Origin: UBA11986 sp031402435
GTDB taxonomy: Bacteria; Bacteroidota; Ignavibacteria; UBA10030; UBA6906
NCBI GenBank assembly: GCA_031402435.1
Contig: JANNSJ010000004.1
Coordinates: forward strand, 1 to 64,000
Direction: 5' to 3'
Length of the DNA: 64,000 bases
The notes under the pieces are model-generated. The model saw nothing but the letters and a program-made list of their open reading frames with translations. It ran no database searches and was not told where the DNA came from. This document shows, one piece after another, positions 31,874 through 39,085 of the stretch. The stretch's first letter is position 1, and each line of letters starts with the position of its first letter. The position numbers and the translations under genes were made by a program.

Positions 31874-33091
31874 TTATTCATCAAACTCAAAATCTTCAAA
31901 CGCCGGAATATTGCTGAACGCAATGCGGGTTGGCGCCGAAGCCTGTACCGCATGGATACCGCCGAAGTGGAGCAAGTTGCCTCCGTGTTTCATGTTTAGC
32001 TTGTCCATTGCGTGGGCGAGGCGCGTGCGTTTTGCTTCTTCAGGAAAGAGTGAGAAGTTATGCGCCGAGTTGTGTACGAGATCGAACAACGTTACACCAA
32101 CCGCCAGGGGCTTGCTGTTTGGAGCAGCCTTCCAGATTTTCTGCAACGCTTCAAGTAACGTCAACGTATCCTGGCATTCCACAAATGAAATATGATCATC
32201 CCACGACGTTCTGTTCATGTATCGTATGTTCACTCTCAGGTGTGACGCCCAATAGTCCATGCGACGCAAGCGTGCGGCTGCTTTATGCAACAGCTTCTGC
32301 GCAATTGCGAACGCTTCCGTCATGGTTCGCATGGCTGGAGGCAACACATGCGAATGCCCGACTGTTCGTCTGTGCGACGTAAGTCCGGTTGGTTCTTCAC
32401 CGCGCAACCAGTGCCAGTACCGTTCGCCGACGATCCCTTTCCATATCTTCTTCATTTCGGATTTCGGAAGGTCGATCAACTGCTTTGCCGTGGTAATGCC
32501 CAGTTGTTCAAGCCGCTTCTCCATGTTCGCACCGATGCCAGGAAAGTCTCTCGGCTTCAGTCTATAGAGAGCACCCGGAATGTCAGAATCCTTGAGCACA
32601 ACAAGCCCATCCGGCTTCTGCATATCACTTGCCACCTTGGCGAGGAACCTGTTCGGCGCAATGCCGATGGAGCAGCGCAACATCTCGCCAACATCCTTGT
32701 AGATCGTTTGCTTGATCTTCGCCGCGAGGGCCACTGCATTTTCAAGAACACGCTGACTTCCGGTGAGTTCGCAGGCCATTTCATCAATGGAAAGAACAGC
32801 AGCAACAGGGATGCACGATTCGACGGCGTCAACAATTCTACGATGGCAATCGACGTACGCTTCATGGCGCGCCTGGACGAGGAGAAGTCCGGGACACATT
32901 TTCTTCGCATCTCCCACACGCGTCCCCGTCTTCACGCCGAACGCCTTTGCCTCGTAGCTTGCAGCAATACAGAACGTCGTATCTGCCATCAAGGGGACAA
33001 CCGCCACCGGTTTCCCGCGCAACTCGGGGCGATGTTGTTGCTCCACGGAAGCGAAGTAGGAATTCAAATCGACTAAGAGCCAACGAAGCAT
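31874..33091 (-). CDS. dinB: DNA polymerase IV, Y-family
   Basis: A 405-residue translesion polymerase. Motifs: LLVDLNSYFASVEQQ (first metal Asp, steric gate region), YEAKAFGVKTGTRVGDAKKMCPGLLLV, AAVLSIDEMACELTG (the usual SIDE catalytic pair), SIGIAPNRFLAKVASDMQKPDGLVVL, the HhH region FPGIGANMEKRLEQLGITTAKQL, and a little-finger domain. It sits in the middle of the kynurenine operon with no obvious link to catabolism, next to four-helix gene B and an empty repeat element, so it may have arrived with such elements. No LexA site was identified. Confidence 0.92.
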   Translation of the reverse strand: MLRWLLVDLNSYFASVEQQHRPELRGKPVAVVPLMADTTFCIAASYEAKAFGVKTGTRVGDAKKMCPGLLLVQARHEAYVDCHRRIVDAVESCIPVAAVLSIDEMACELTGSQRVLENAVALAAKIKQTIYKDVGEMLRCSIGIAPNRFLAKVASDMQKPDGLVVLKDSDIPGALYRLKPRDFPGIGANMEKRLEQLGITTAKQLIDLPKSEMKKIWKGIVGERYWHWLRGEEPTGLTSHRRTVGHSHVLPPAMRTMTEAFAIAQKLLHKAAARLRRMDYWASHLRVNIRYMNRTSWDDHISFVECQDTLTLLEALQKIWKAAPNSKPLAVGVTLFDLVHNSAHNFSLFPEEAKRTRLAHAMDKLNMKHGGNLLHFGGIHAVQASAPTRIAFSNIPAFEDFEFDE

Positions 33092-33096
33092 AAAGA

Positions 33097-33164
33097 AGTC
33101 TTTCTAGTCGATAGTCTGTCTAGTCAATTGGACTCTCGACTAATAACTATTGACTAAACAGACT
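33097..33164. repeat. TAGTC/GACTA inverted repeat without a gene (empty element)
   Basis: The left half has TAGTC units (CTAGTCGATAGTCTGTCTAG) and the right half GACTA units (CGACTAATAACTATTGACTA) meeting near 33129, the same flank layout as the four-helix elements but with nothing between. The last codons and TAG stop of the ACMSD gene (residues SLFSQ) are encoded by its right half. Confidence 0.75.
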
Positions 33165-34154
33165 GTATTTCCCCAGCCACTCCATTGCCGTCCCGCTTAA
33201 CAGGCGCTGCTTTGTATTTTCGCTGAGACCATTCATAGATGCGATCAGCCTTCCCGGTTCGGCTTCGCCAAGAGGGAAAGGATAATCGGAACCAAGAGCA
33301 ATGCTACGTTCGCCGACGAGGTCAATGAGATACGTGAGCATCAACGGATCATGCACGAGAGAATCGAGATAGAATTTGCTGAGATAGGAGCGGGGATTGA
33401 CCTTGTTTTGAGCGGCGCAGAGATCAGGGCGGACGTTGAACCCGTGCTCGATGCGTCCGATGGTTGCGGGAAACGCTCCACCGCCATGTGCAAACGCAAC
33501 GCGTAGCGTCGGCAGACGTTCGAACACTCCGCCGAAAATCATCGAGCAGATTGCCAGCGACACTTCCGCCGGCATACCGACGAGCCACGGAAGCCAGTAC
33601 TTCGGCATGCGTTCCTTCCCCATCATATCCCATGGGTGGACGAAGACTGCGGCACCGAGTTCCTCCGCCGCTTGAAACACCGGGAACAAATGCTCGTCAT
33701 CAAGGTTCCAATCATTTACGTGTGAGCCGATTTCGATCCCTGCAAAACCAAGTTGCTTCATGCAGCGTTCGAGTTCCTTAATTGCGAGATCGGGAGATTG
33801 TAATGGAATTGTACCCAGTCCAACGAAGCGTTTGGGATACTGCCGCACGACATCTGCGATATGGTCATTCAACAGCTTCGAAAGGTCGAGTCCATCGGCG
33901 GGTTTTGCCCAATAGCTGAACATGACGGGGACAGTCGAGAGCACCTGAACATCAACACCATGCTTGTCGCATTCCTTCGTACGCGTTGATGCATCCCAGA
34001 GATTCTCCTGCACCTCGCGGAAAAACTTCCCATCAACCATCATCCTCGCACAGCCAGGCTGATGATGTTCAAGGTTTACAAAGCCCCCATAGCCGTACTT
34101 CGCTTTGAAGTCAGGCAATTCCTTTGGGAGGATGTGTGTGTGGATGTCGATCAT
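33147..34154 (-). CDS. 2-Amino-3-carboxymuconate-6-semialdehyde decarboxylase
   Basis: A 335-residue zinc amidohydrolase (ACMSD) that turns aminocarboxymuconate semialdehyde into 2-aminomuconate semialdehyde, diverting carbon from quinolinate/NAD synthesis to catabolism. Motifs: MIDIHTHILP (metal HxH), GSHVNDWNLDDEHLFPVFQAAEELGAAVFVHPWDMMG (metal His), FAHGGGAFP and the catalytic Asp in LGSDYPFPLGE. The last five residues come from a TAGTC-type repeat, so the natural C-terminus may have been altered. It follows the dioxygenase gene by 37 bases. Confidence 0.92.
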   Translation of the reverse strand: MIDIHTHILPKELPDFKAKYGYGGFVNLEHHQPGCARMMVDGKFFREVQENLWDASTRTKECDKHGVDVQVLSTVPVMFSYWAKPADGLDLSKLLNDHIADVVRQYPKRFVGLGTIPLQSPDLAIKELERCMKQLGFAGIEIGSHVNDWNLDDEHLFPVFQAAEELGAAVFVHPWDMMGKERMPKYWLPWLVGMPAEVSLAICSMIFGGVFERLPTLRVAFAHGGGAFPATIGRIEHGFNVRPDLCAAQNKVNPRSYLSKFYLDSLVHDPLMLTYLIDLVGERSIALGSDYPFPLGEAEPGRLIASMNGLSENTKQRLLSGTAMEWLGKYSLFSQ

Positions 34155-34191
34155 TAAAGACTATTCCGCATTGAGAAAACAGGAAAACGGA

Positions 34192-34716
34192 CTACACCGG
34201 CTTCCGCGGTCGTTCCATCTTCGTCCCGCATTTTTTACAGGTGCAATGATCCACGTTGCTGTAAAACCGGTCAAAGATCGGCGGCAGTTGTGTTACAAGG
34301 TTCGACACTTGCAGGAACTCTTCGTAGAGCTTGCTGCCGCACTTTTCGCAGAACCACAAGAAACCATCCGTCTCGCCGGGTGTGCGTTGTCGTTCAATCA
34401 CCAACCCAACAGTGTTCGCAGGTCGCTGTGGCGAGTGCGGGGTCTTGGGTGGCAACAGGAATATCTCTCCCTCACGAATCCGGATGTCCTTCGGCTTTCC
34501 ATCTTCCACGATCTTGACGGTGATATCTCCTTCGACCTGGTAGAAGAACTCCTCGCCTTCGTCGTAATGATAGTCCTTGCGGGCGTTCGGTCCACCAACA
34601 ACCATCACGATGAAGTCGGAATCCTCATACACCATCTTGTTGCCAACGGGGGGTTTTAATAGATGACGGTGTTCGTCTATCCACTTCTTAAAATTAATCG
34701 GGGGGATCAACGCCAT
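34192..34716 (-). CDS. 3-Hydroxyanthranilate 3,4-dioxygenase
   Basis: A 174-residue cupin dioxygenase that opens the 3-hydroxyanthranilate ring to aminocarboxymuconate semialdehyde. Metal-binding cupin motif DYHYDEGEEFFYQVEGD and the second His in LLPPKTPHSPQRP are present. The C-terminal rubredoxin-like zinc site typical of bacterial enzymes has two CxxC pairs (FCEKCGSK, CTCKKCGTK). Full bacterial length. Between this gene and RidA upstream lie four-helix gene C and its repeats. Confidence 0.95.
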   Translation of the reverse strand: MALIPPINFKKWIDEHRHLLKPPVGNKMVYEDSDFIVMVVGGPNARKDYHYDEGEEFFYQVEGDITVKIVEDGKPKDIRIREGEIFLLPPKTPHSPQRPANTVGLVIERQRTPGETDGFLWFCEKCGSKLYEEFLQVSNLVTQLPPIFDRFYSNVDHCTCKKCGTKMERPRKPV

Positions 34717-34728
34717 AAGAGCCTCCTT

Positions 34729-34784
34729 GTTAGTCTGTTAGTCATATGGTCAATAGTCGTTTAGTCAAGAGTCTGTTAGTCGCG
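34729..34784. repeat. TAGTC-type repeat, left flank of four-helix gene C
   Basis: Six degenerate direct units (GTTAGTC at 34729, 34737 and 34775; CAATAGTC, TTTAGTC, AGAGTC between), each separated by 1-5 bases. The opposite flank carries GACTA units. Confidence 0.75.
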
Positions 34785-34804
34785 TAAGGCAATCAGGATT
34801 TCGT

Positions 34805-35176
34805 TTATTTAGGACGCAGATAGGTGATCAATCCTGAAAGCATCTTTGATATCTCCGTACATTGGTTGTAGAGTTGGTCAAACGAATCCTTGTCTACGTA
34901 CTTCTGATCAAGAGCAATGTACAGTGCTGATTGGACTTCGGCGACCGACCCTTGAGAGATGTGCAGAAACTGCCCGAATTGCTTATCGCCACGACGAGCA
35001 AAGCCCTCTGCGATGTTCAGCATGACAGAAACAGATGCTCTGCGAATTTGGTCTTTCAATCCAAAGTCCTTGTTGAACTTCCCGTTCGAACTTGCCGTGT
35101 ATATCTCTCCAACCAACTGTCTCGCCTTCTGCCAGGCAATAATATCCTCAAACCGTTCAAACTTCGCCATGAACAT
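34805..35176 (-). CDS. Four-helix-bundle protein C (S23/IVS/Avd-like)
   Basis: A 123-residue helical protein: FERFEDIIAWQKARQLVGEIY, DQIRRASVSVMLNIAEGFARRGDKQFGQFLHISQGSVAEVQSALYIALDQKYVD. Same TIGR02436-type family as copies A and B. It sits between the RidA-type and 3-hydroxyanthranilate dioxygenase genes, with TAGTC-type inverted flanks at 34729-34784 and 35181-35211. Known relatives form pentameric four-helix bundles that can bind nucleic acid; the function here is unknown. Confidence 0.88.
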   Translation of the reverse strand: MFMAKFERFEDIIAWQKARQLVGEIYTASSNGKFNKDFGLKDQIRRASVSVMLNIAEGFARRGDKQFGQFLHISQGSVAEVQSALYIALDQKYVDKDSFDQLYNQCTEISKMLSGLITYLRPK

Positions 35177-35180
35177 ACCA

Positions 35181-35211
35181 CGACTAATAGACTATCGACT
35201 ATCGACTAGTA
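35181..35211. repeat. GACTA-type repeat, right flank of four-helix gene C
   Basis: Units CGACTAATAG, ACTATCGACT, ATCGACTAGT, inverted relative to the left flank. It encodes the last residues (VDSR) and TAG stop of the RidA-type gene. Confidence 0.75.
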
Positions 35212-35623
35212 TCGCTATGACTTTTAGTTCTATCGCAATCGGCGTTGGCAGCGCGTTCACTTCAATGGTTGTACGGCAGGGCTGGTTCTCTTTGAAGTAT
35301 TCGGCATAGATCCGGTTGAATATCGGGAAGTCCTTTTTCATGTTAGTGAGAAATACGGTGACGTCCACGATCTTATTCCAGCTTGAGCCCGCATCTTCGA
35401 GGATTGTCTTTACGTTCTTGAACACAGAATGGCATTGTGCTTCGATGTCGTATGACGTGATGTTGCCATTGGCATCAAGCTCGACGCCGGGAATTGTCTT
35501 TGTCCCGCGTTCACGCGGCCCGACACCCGAAAGGAACAGCAGATTCCCCACCTTGCGCGCATGCGGATACAAACCCACCGGCTCCGGCGCTTTCGAAGAC
35601 ATTATTTTCTCTGATCCACTCAT
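35192..35623 (-). CDS. RidA-family 2-aminomuconate deaminase (likely)
   Basis: A 143-residue YjgF/RidA trimer-type protein: KVGNLLFLSGVGPRERG, YDIEAQCHSVFKNVKTILEDAGSSWNKIVDVTVFLTNMKKDFPIFNRIYAEYF, and the catalytic arginine in NQPCRTTIEVNALPTPIAIELKVIAI. In this operon the natural substrate is 2-aminomuconate, giving 4-oxalocrotonate and ammonia, as with deaminases of the aminophenol and kynurenine pathways. Both ends touch TAGTC-type repeats: its last residues lie in 35181-35211 and its start codon abuts 35624-35650. Confidence 0.85.
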   Translation of the reverse strand: MSGSEKIMSSKAPEPVGLYPHARKVGNLLFLSGVGPRERGTKTIPGVELDANGNITSYDIEAQCHSVFKNVKTILEDAGSSWNKIVDVTVFLTNMKKDFPIFNRIYAEYFKENQPCRTTIEVNALPTPIAIELKVIAILVDSR

Positions 35624-35650
35624 GACTGTAGACTATCGACTAATAGACTC
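35624..35650. repeat. GACTA-type repeat between the dehydrogenase and RidA genes
   Basis: Units GACTGTAGACTATCGACTAA and TAGACTC directly upstream of the RidA start codon and overlapping the dehydrogenase stop by two bases. No four-helix gene is attached. Confidence 0.7.
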
Positions 35651-37091
35651 ATATTTTAACACACACATTCTTCGGCTCGGTAAAAAATCTTAACGCCTCC
35701 ATCCCGCCTTCTCTTCCCAATCCCGAGTTCTTCATCCCGCCAAAGGGAGTTCTCAGGTCGCGCAACAGCCAGCAATTGACCCATACGATGCCTGTTTGAA
35801 TCCTTGCCGCAACACGATGCGCCCGCGAGAGATTGCTTGTCCAAATGCTTGAAGCGAGACCATACTGGGTACTGTTGGTATACGTCAGGACTTCTTCCTC
35901 CGTATCGAACGGCATAAGCGTTACCACAGGACCAAAGATCTCTTCCTGGTTTGTTCTGCAATCGTGCGGCAGCCCTTCAATCACAGTCGGTTCGATGAAC
36001 CAGCCGTTCTTGCAGCGCCCGGCAACTGTTGCTGTATTTCCACCACACAGAATCGTCCCTCCCTCTTCCCTGGCAAGAGTAATGTATGAAAGCACTTTGT
36101 CAAAGTGTTGCTTTGAGTTAATCGCACCGACGTATGTGTCGGGAAGAAGGGGATCACCAATGGGAAGGCTTTTGACTCGTTGCACAAAATCGCTCTTGAA
36201 CTTCTCGTACAATGACCGTTCGATAAGAATGCGTGAACCACAGAGACAAATCTCTCCCTGATTCGAGAACGATGAGCGGATCGTTGTCTCCAGCATCTGT
36301 TCATAATCGCAATCGGCGAAGATCACCGTTGGATTCTTCCCACCCATTTCAAGTGAAAGCTTCTTGAACATCGGCGCTGATGTTTTGGCAATCTCACCGC
36401 CGGTCTTTGTGCCACCAGTGAATGTAATGACAGGGATACGCGGATGTGCCGAGATCGCCGCCCCAACCTTGTTTCCAAAGCCGTGAACAATGTTCAGCAC
36501 ACCCGGAGGAAGTCCGGCCTCAATGCAGAGCTTCGACAACATGAACGCCGTCATCGGTGTCAACTCGGAAGGTTTGCCAACCACGCAATTGCCGGTTGCC
36601 AGAGCGGGAGCAATCTTCCACGAAAAAAGATAGAGCGGAAGATTCCATGGCGAAATGCACCCGACAACACCAATGGGATTCCGGAGCGTATAGTTGATGG
36701 CGGTGTCTCCCATCGGATGGGCTTCACTGGAAAACTGCGTCATCGCACTTGCAAAAAACCGGAAGTTGCTGACTGCGCGGGGAATGTCGAGATTGCGCGC
36801 CTGTGAAACCGGCTTACCGTTATCAATGGACTCAGCCCGCACAAACCTGTCGAGATCACGCTCAATAAAATCAGCAATGCGGAACAAGAATCGCGAACGT
36901 TGCTCGACAGGCATTGTTGACCATGCGGGAAATGCCTTCTCCGCAGCAACAACGGCTCCATCGATATCCCTTGAATCAGAATCAGGAAGAAGCGAATACA
37001 ACGCTCCAATCGATGGATCGTAGTTATCGATGTACTGTCCCGACATTGACGGAACGAGTTCGCCGTTGATATAGTTGGAAATATTATCCAC
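35649..37091 (-). CDS. 2-Aminomuconate-6-semialdehyde dehydrogenase
   Basis: A 480-residue NAD-dependent aldehyde dehydrogenase. Motifs: NCVVGKPSELTPMTA (NAD), FTGGTKTGGEIAK, the catalytic Glu in LEMGGKNPTVIF and the catalytic Cys in FSNQGEICLCGSRILIE (IC, as in the hydroxymuconic semialdehyde dehydrogenase group). The context makes 2-aminomuconate semialdehyde the natural substrate. The start codon is the GTG at 37091 within a CCACGAATC-type repeat (37087-37106), the same repeat family that flanks the GxxExxY gene. Confidence 0.92.
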   Translation of the reverse strand: MDNISNYINGELVPSMSGQYIDNYDPSIGALYSLLPDSDSRDIDGAVVAAEKAFPAWSTMPVEQRSRFLFRIADFIERDLDRFVRAESIDNGKPVSQARNLDIPRAVSNFRFFASAMTQFSSEAHPMGDTAINYTLRNPIGVVGCISPWNLPLYLFSWKIAPALATGNCVVGKPSELTPMTAFMLSKLCIEAGLPPGVLNIVHGFGNKVGAAISAHPRIPVITFTGGTKTGGEIAKTSAPMFKKLSLEMGGKNPTVIFADCDYEQMLETTIRSSFSNQGEICLCGSRILIERSLYEKFKSDFVQRVKSLPIGDPLLPDTYVGAINSKQHFDKVLSYITLAREEGGTILCGGNTATVAGRCKNGWFIEPTVIEGLPHDCRTNQEEIFGPVVTLMPFDTEEEVLTYTNSTQYGLASSIWTSNLSRAHRVAARIQTGIVWVNCWLLRDLRTPFGGMKNSGLGREGGMEALRFFTEPKNVCVKI

Positions 37092-37106
37092 GAATCACAC
37101 GAATAG
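37087..37106. repeat. CCACGAATC-type repeat remnant
   Basis: TCCACGAATCACACGAATAG resembles the GxxExxY-flanking repeat at 11231 (CCACGAATCTACACGAATC) with one base deleted. It supplies the GTG start codon of the dehydrogenase gene and fills the gap up to the SDR stop. Confidence 0.65.
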
Positions 37107-37895
37107 TCACAAACTTGAAGTCCTTCCGCCATCCACGGGAATGCTCACACCGTTAACGTACGATGCAGCAGGTGAACAAAGAAATGCAATCACCGCCGCG
37201 AGTTCATGCGGTTCGGCACAGCGTCCTGCTGGAATCTCAGCGATCATTTCTTTTGTAATCTCTTCCACGGTCTTGCCGGTGCGTTCCGCTTTTGTGCGAA
37301 TGACGTAATCGAGCCTCCCGGTCTTTGTCATGCCGGGGAGAATGTTATTTACTGTAATCCCGAAGGACGCAACTTCACCCGCGAGCGTCTTTGACCACGA
37401 GGCAACGGCGCCACGGACAGTGTTGGAGACGCCAAGCCCGGCAATGGGCTGCTTCACCGAAGTGGAAATGATGTTCACGATACGTCCGTACTGCGCCGAC
37501 TTCATTCCTGGAATAACAACCTGAGCAAGCACATGATTGCATAAGAGATGCTGTGAGAATGTATTCACAAACTCATGAAGTTCAGCATCAACAATCGGCC
37601 CGCCCTTGGGGCCGCCGGTATTGTTAATGAGAATATGCACCGGACCGGATTGCGCGACATACTTCCCGACTTTCTCTTTCACTGCTTCCGGCAGGTTAAA
37701 ATCGACAGCGAGCATCGAATGTTGTTGACCCGCTGATGTGGCAAGCTCTCCCTTCGTTTTCTGAAGCGCCTCTTCGTTGCGGGCAACGAGCGTTACCGAT
37801 GCGCCGAGCGATGCAAGTTCAATCGCCGCGGCTTTCCCTATACCCTGCGTGCTGCCACAAACAATTGCCCGCTTGCCGGTGAGGTTGATATCCAT
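37107..37895 (-). CDS. Short-chain dehydrogenase-like protein lacking the YxxxK pair
   Basis: A 262-residue SDR fold: CGSTQGIGKAAAIELASLGASVTLVARN (NAD(P) loop TGxxxGxG-like), ILINNTGGPKGG, IVNIISTSVKQPIAGLGVSNTVRGAVASWSKTLAGEVA, NNILPGMTKT. Where classic SDRs have the catalytic Tyr-xxx-Lys, this protein reads SNTVR, so the standard proton-relay residues are missing. It belongs to a known SDR subgroup with the same change whose chemistry is unclear. It is the second gene of the kynurenine operon, 6 bases after TDO, so it is likely to have a pathway role, but no step is obvious. Confidence 0.82.
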   Translation of the reverse strand: MDINLTGKRAIVCGSTQGIGKAAAIELASLGASVTLVARNEEALQKTKGELATSAGQQHSMLAVDFNLPEAVKEKVGKYVAQSGPVHILINNTGGPKGGPIVDAELHEFVNTFSQHLLCNHVLAQVVIPGMKSAQYGRIVNIISTSVKQPIAGLGVSNTVRGAVASWSKTLAGEVASFGITVNNILPGMTKTGRLDYVIRTKAERTGKTVEEITKEMIAEIPAGRCAEPHELAAVIAFLCSPAASYVNGVSIPVDGGRTSSL

Positions 37896-37901
37896 GTGCG
37901 G

Positions 37902-38999
37902 CTAACTTTTTCGTGAGTAATGGAAGTCGAGATTTTTTCGTACGTCGTCAGGAAGATGCGGAAGCCGTGACCGGGGAATGAGGAACGTCGAGAGGTTGAA
38001 CAGGTCGGTGAAGACTTTGTATTTGTCGGTGGTGGCCTTGAGATAGTTGTAGCCGGTGGAGCCGCCAGTGCCGATCTTATTGCCGATCATTCTGTGCGCC
38101 ATGAGCGCGTGGCGGGAGCGCCATGTCGTCCACTGTTCATCCATATCCATCAACACCGTAAGAAGACGGAACGGAAGATGAAGAATCGGCTCATCACGAT
38201 ACAGTTCGATCAACAACGCCGCCTGAATCGCTTTGTGCGAGAGCCGGCGCTTTCCCTTCTCAACCAATTCATTATGCTTCCCAGCATTGAGCAACGCATC
38301 GAAGTTCTCGCCGTTCTTCTCCACTTCATTCAACTGTTGCCTCTTCTCTTCTTCGCTGGAGACGGTATTGCTCATGATTGCATCGCGATCGGATTGCAGC
38401 ATGTCATCCACCGCGCGACGGTAGTGTTCCCAGAAGCTAAAACCACGGAACTCGAGAAACGGCGTCCGCTCAAGCCAATGCTCGACTCCGCTGAACAAGG
38501 ATGGCGCTTGTTCCGATTGCTTGATAGTACCCTGGTGTTCATCCTTCAGATGTGCATAGTACACTTCCTTGTTGTAGAGCAACCGTTGTTCAGGTTGCAA
38601 GCCGAGCTTGTTTTCAAGAAGTCTGAATTGATAACTCTGAAATCCTGATGCTGGATAGAGCAGGTCACGAAACTCAAGGAAGTCCAACGCTGTCATCGTT
38701 TCGAGTACGTTCATCTGATCAATCAGCAGCTTCTGGATCTCGGTGATACGATGGAGCCTTGCAACAGCAATGCCGATCTGTTTTTCATCAACATATTCCT
38801 GCCCGAACACTCCAATGACTGAGTCCAGTTCATGCAAAATTTGCTTGAACCAGAGTTCATACACCTGGTGCACTATAATAAAGAGCATCTCATCGTGGGC
38901 GGGGTGCTCCAACCCGGCGCTTTGGGGAGACTGACTGGAGAGAAGCTTGTTGAGCTGAAGATAGTCAGCGTAATAGAGAGGAGACCTTTGTCCGGGCAT
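37902..38999 (-). CDS. kynA: Tryptophan 2,3-dioxygenase
   Basis: A 365-residue haem enzyme that opens the indole ring of L-tryptophan to N-formylkynurenine. Motifs: YADYLQLNKLLSSQSP, HDEMLFIIVHQVYELWFKQILHELDSV, DFLEFRDLLYPASGFQSYQFRLLENKLGL and the C-terminal TWRSRHALMAHRMIGNKIGTGGSTGYNYL, which includes the proximal haem His and substrate-binding GTGGSxGxxYL. The length suggests the longer bacterial/animal type. First gene of the kynurenine operon, with a promoter and a palindromic operator-like site just upstream. Confidence 0.96.
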   Translation of the reverse strand: MPGQRSPLYYADYLQLNKLLSSQSPQSAGLEHPAHDEMLFIIVHQVYELWFKQILHELDSVIGVFGQEYVDEKQIGIAVARLHRITEIQKLLIDQMNVLETMTALDFLEFRDLLYPASGFQSYQFRLLENKLGLQPEQRLLYNKEVYYAHLKDEHQGTIKQSEQAPSLFSGVEHWLERTPFLEFRGFSFWEHYRRAVDDMLQSDRDAIMSNTVSSEEEKRQQLNEVEKNGENFDALLNAGKHNELVEKGKRRLSHKAIQAALLIELYRDEPILHLPFRLLTVLMDMDEQWTTWRSRHALMAHRMIGNKIGTGGSTGYNYLKATTDKYKVFTDLFNLSTFLIPRSRLPHLPDDVRKNLDFHYSRKS

Positions 39000-39032
39000 G
39001 ATATTCGATGTGCTCGTGGGAATTCAGATGAG

Positions 39033-39062
39033 TGAGATTGGGTATAGATTAACCAAATCTCA
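39033..39062. promoter_or_regulatory. Palindromic operator-like site at the kynurenine promoter
   Basis: On the minus strand TGAGATTTGG and CCCAATCTCA form a 30-base dyad with 9 of 10 arm positions complementary and a 10-base spacer, covering the -10 region of the kynA promoter. The size and symmetry fit a dimeric repressor or activator. Confidence 0.55.
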
Positions 39063-39074
39063 TTGAGAAATCAA
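39046..39074 (-). promoter_or_regulatory. Possible promoter of the kynurenine operon
   Basis: Minus-strand TTGATT (39069-39074) and TAATCT (39046-39051) are separated by exactly 17 bases, with the expected transcript start about 40 bases before the kynA ATG. Confidence 0.4.
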
Positions 39075-39085
39075 GGCTGACCGTG

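Noticed and set aside
34729..34784. TAGTC tandem tract considered as a CRISPR array
   Set aside because: Units are only 5-8 bases, degenerate, with 1-5 base gaps and no spacers; no cas genes nearby.
37107..37895. SDR-like gene as the missing kynurenine formamidase
   Set aside because: Rossmann fold with an NAD loop; no hydrolase triad or KynB metal motif.
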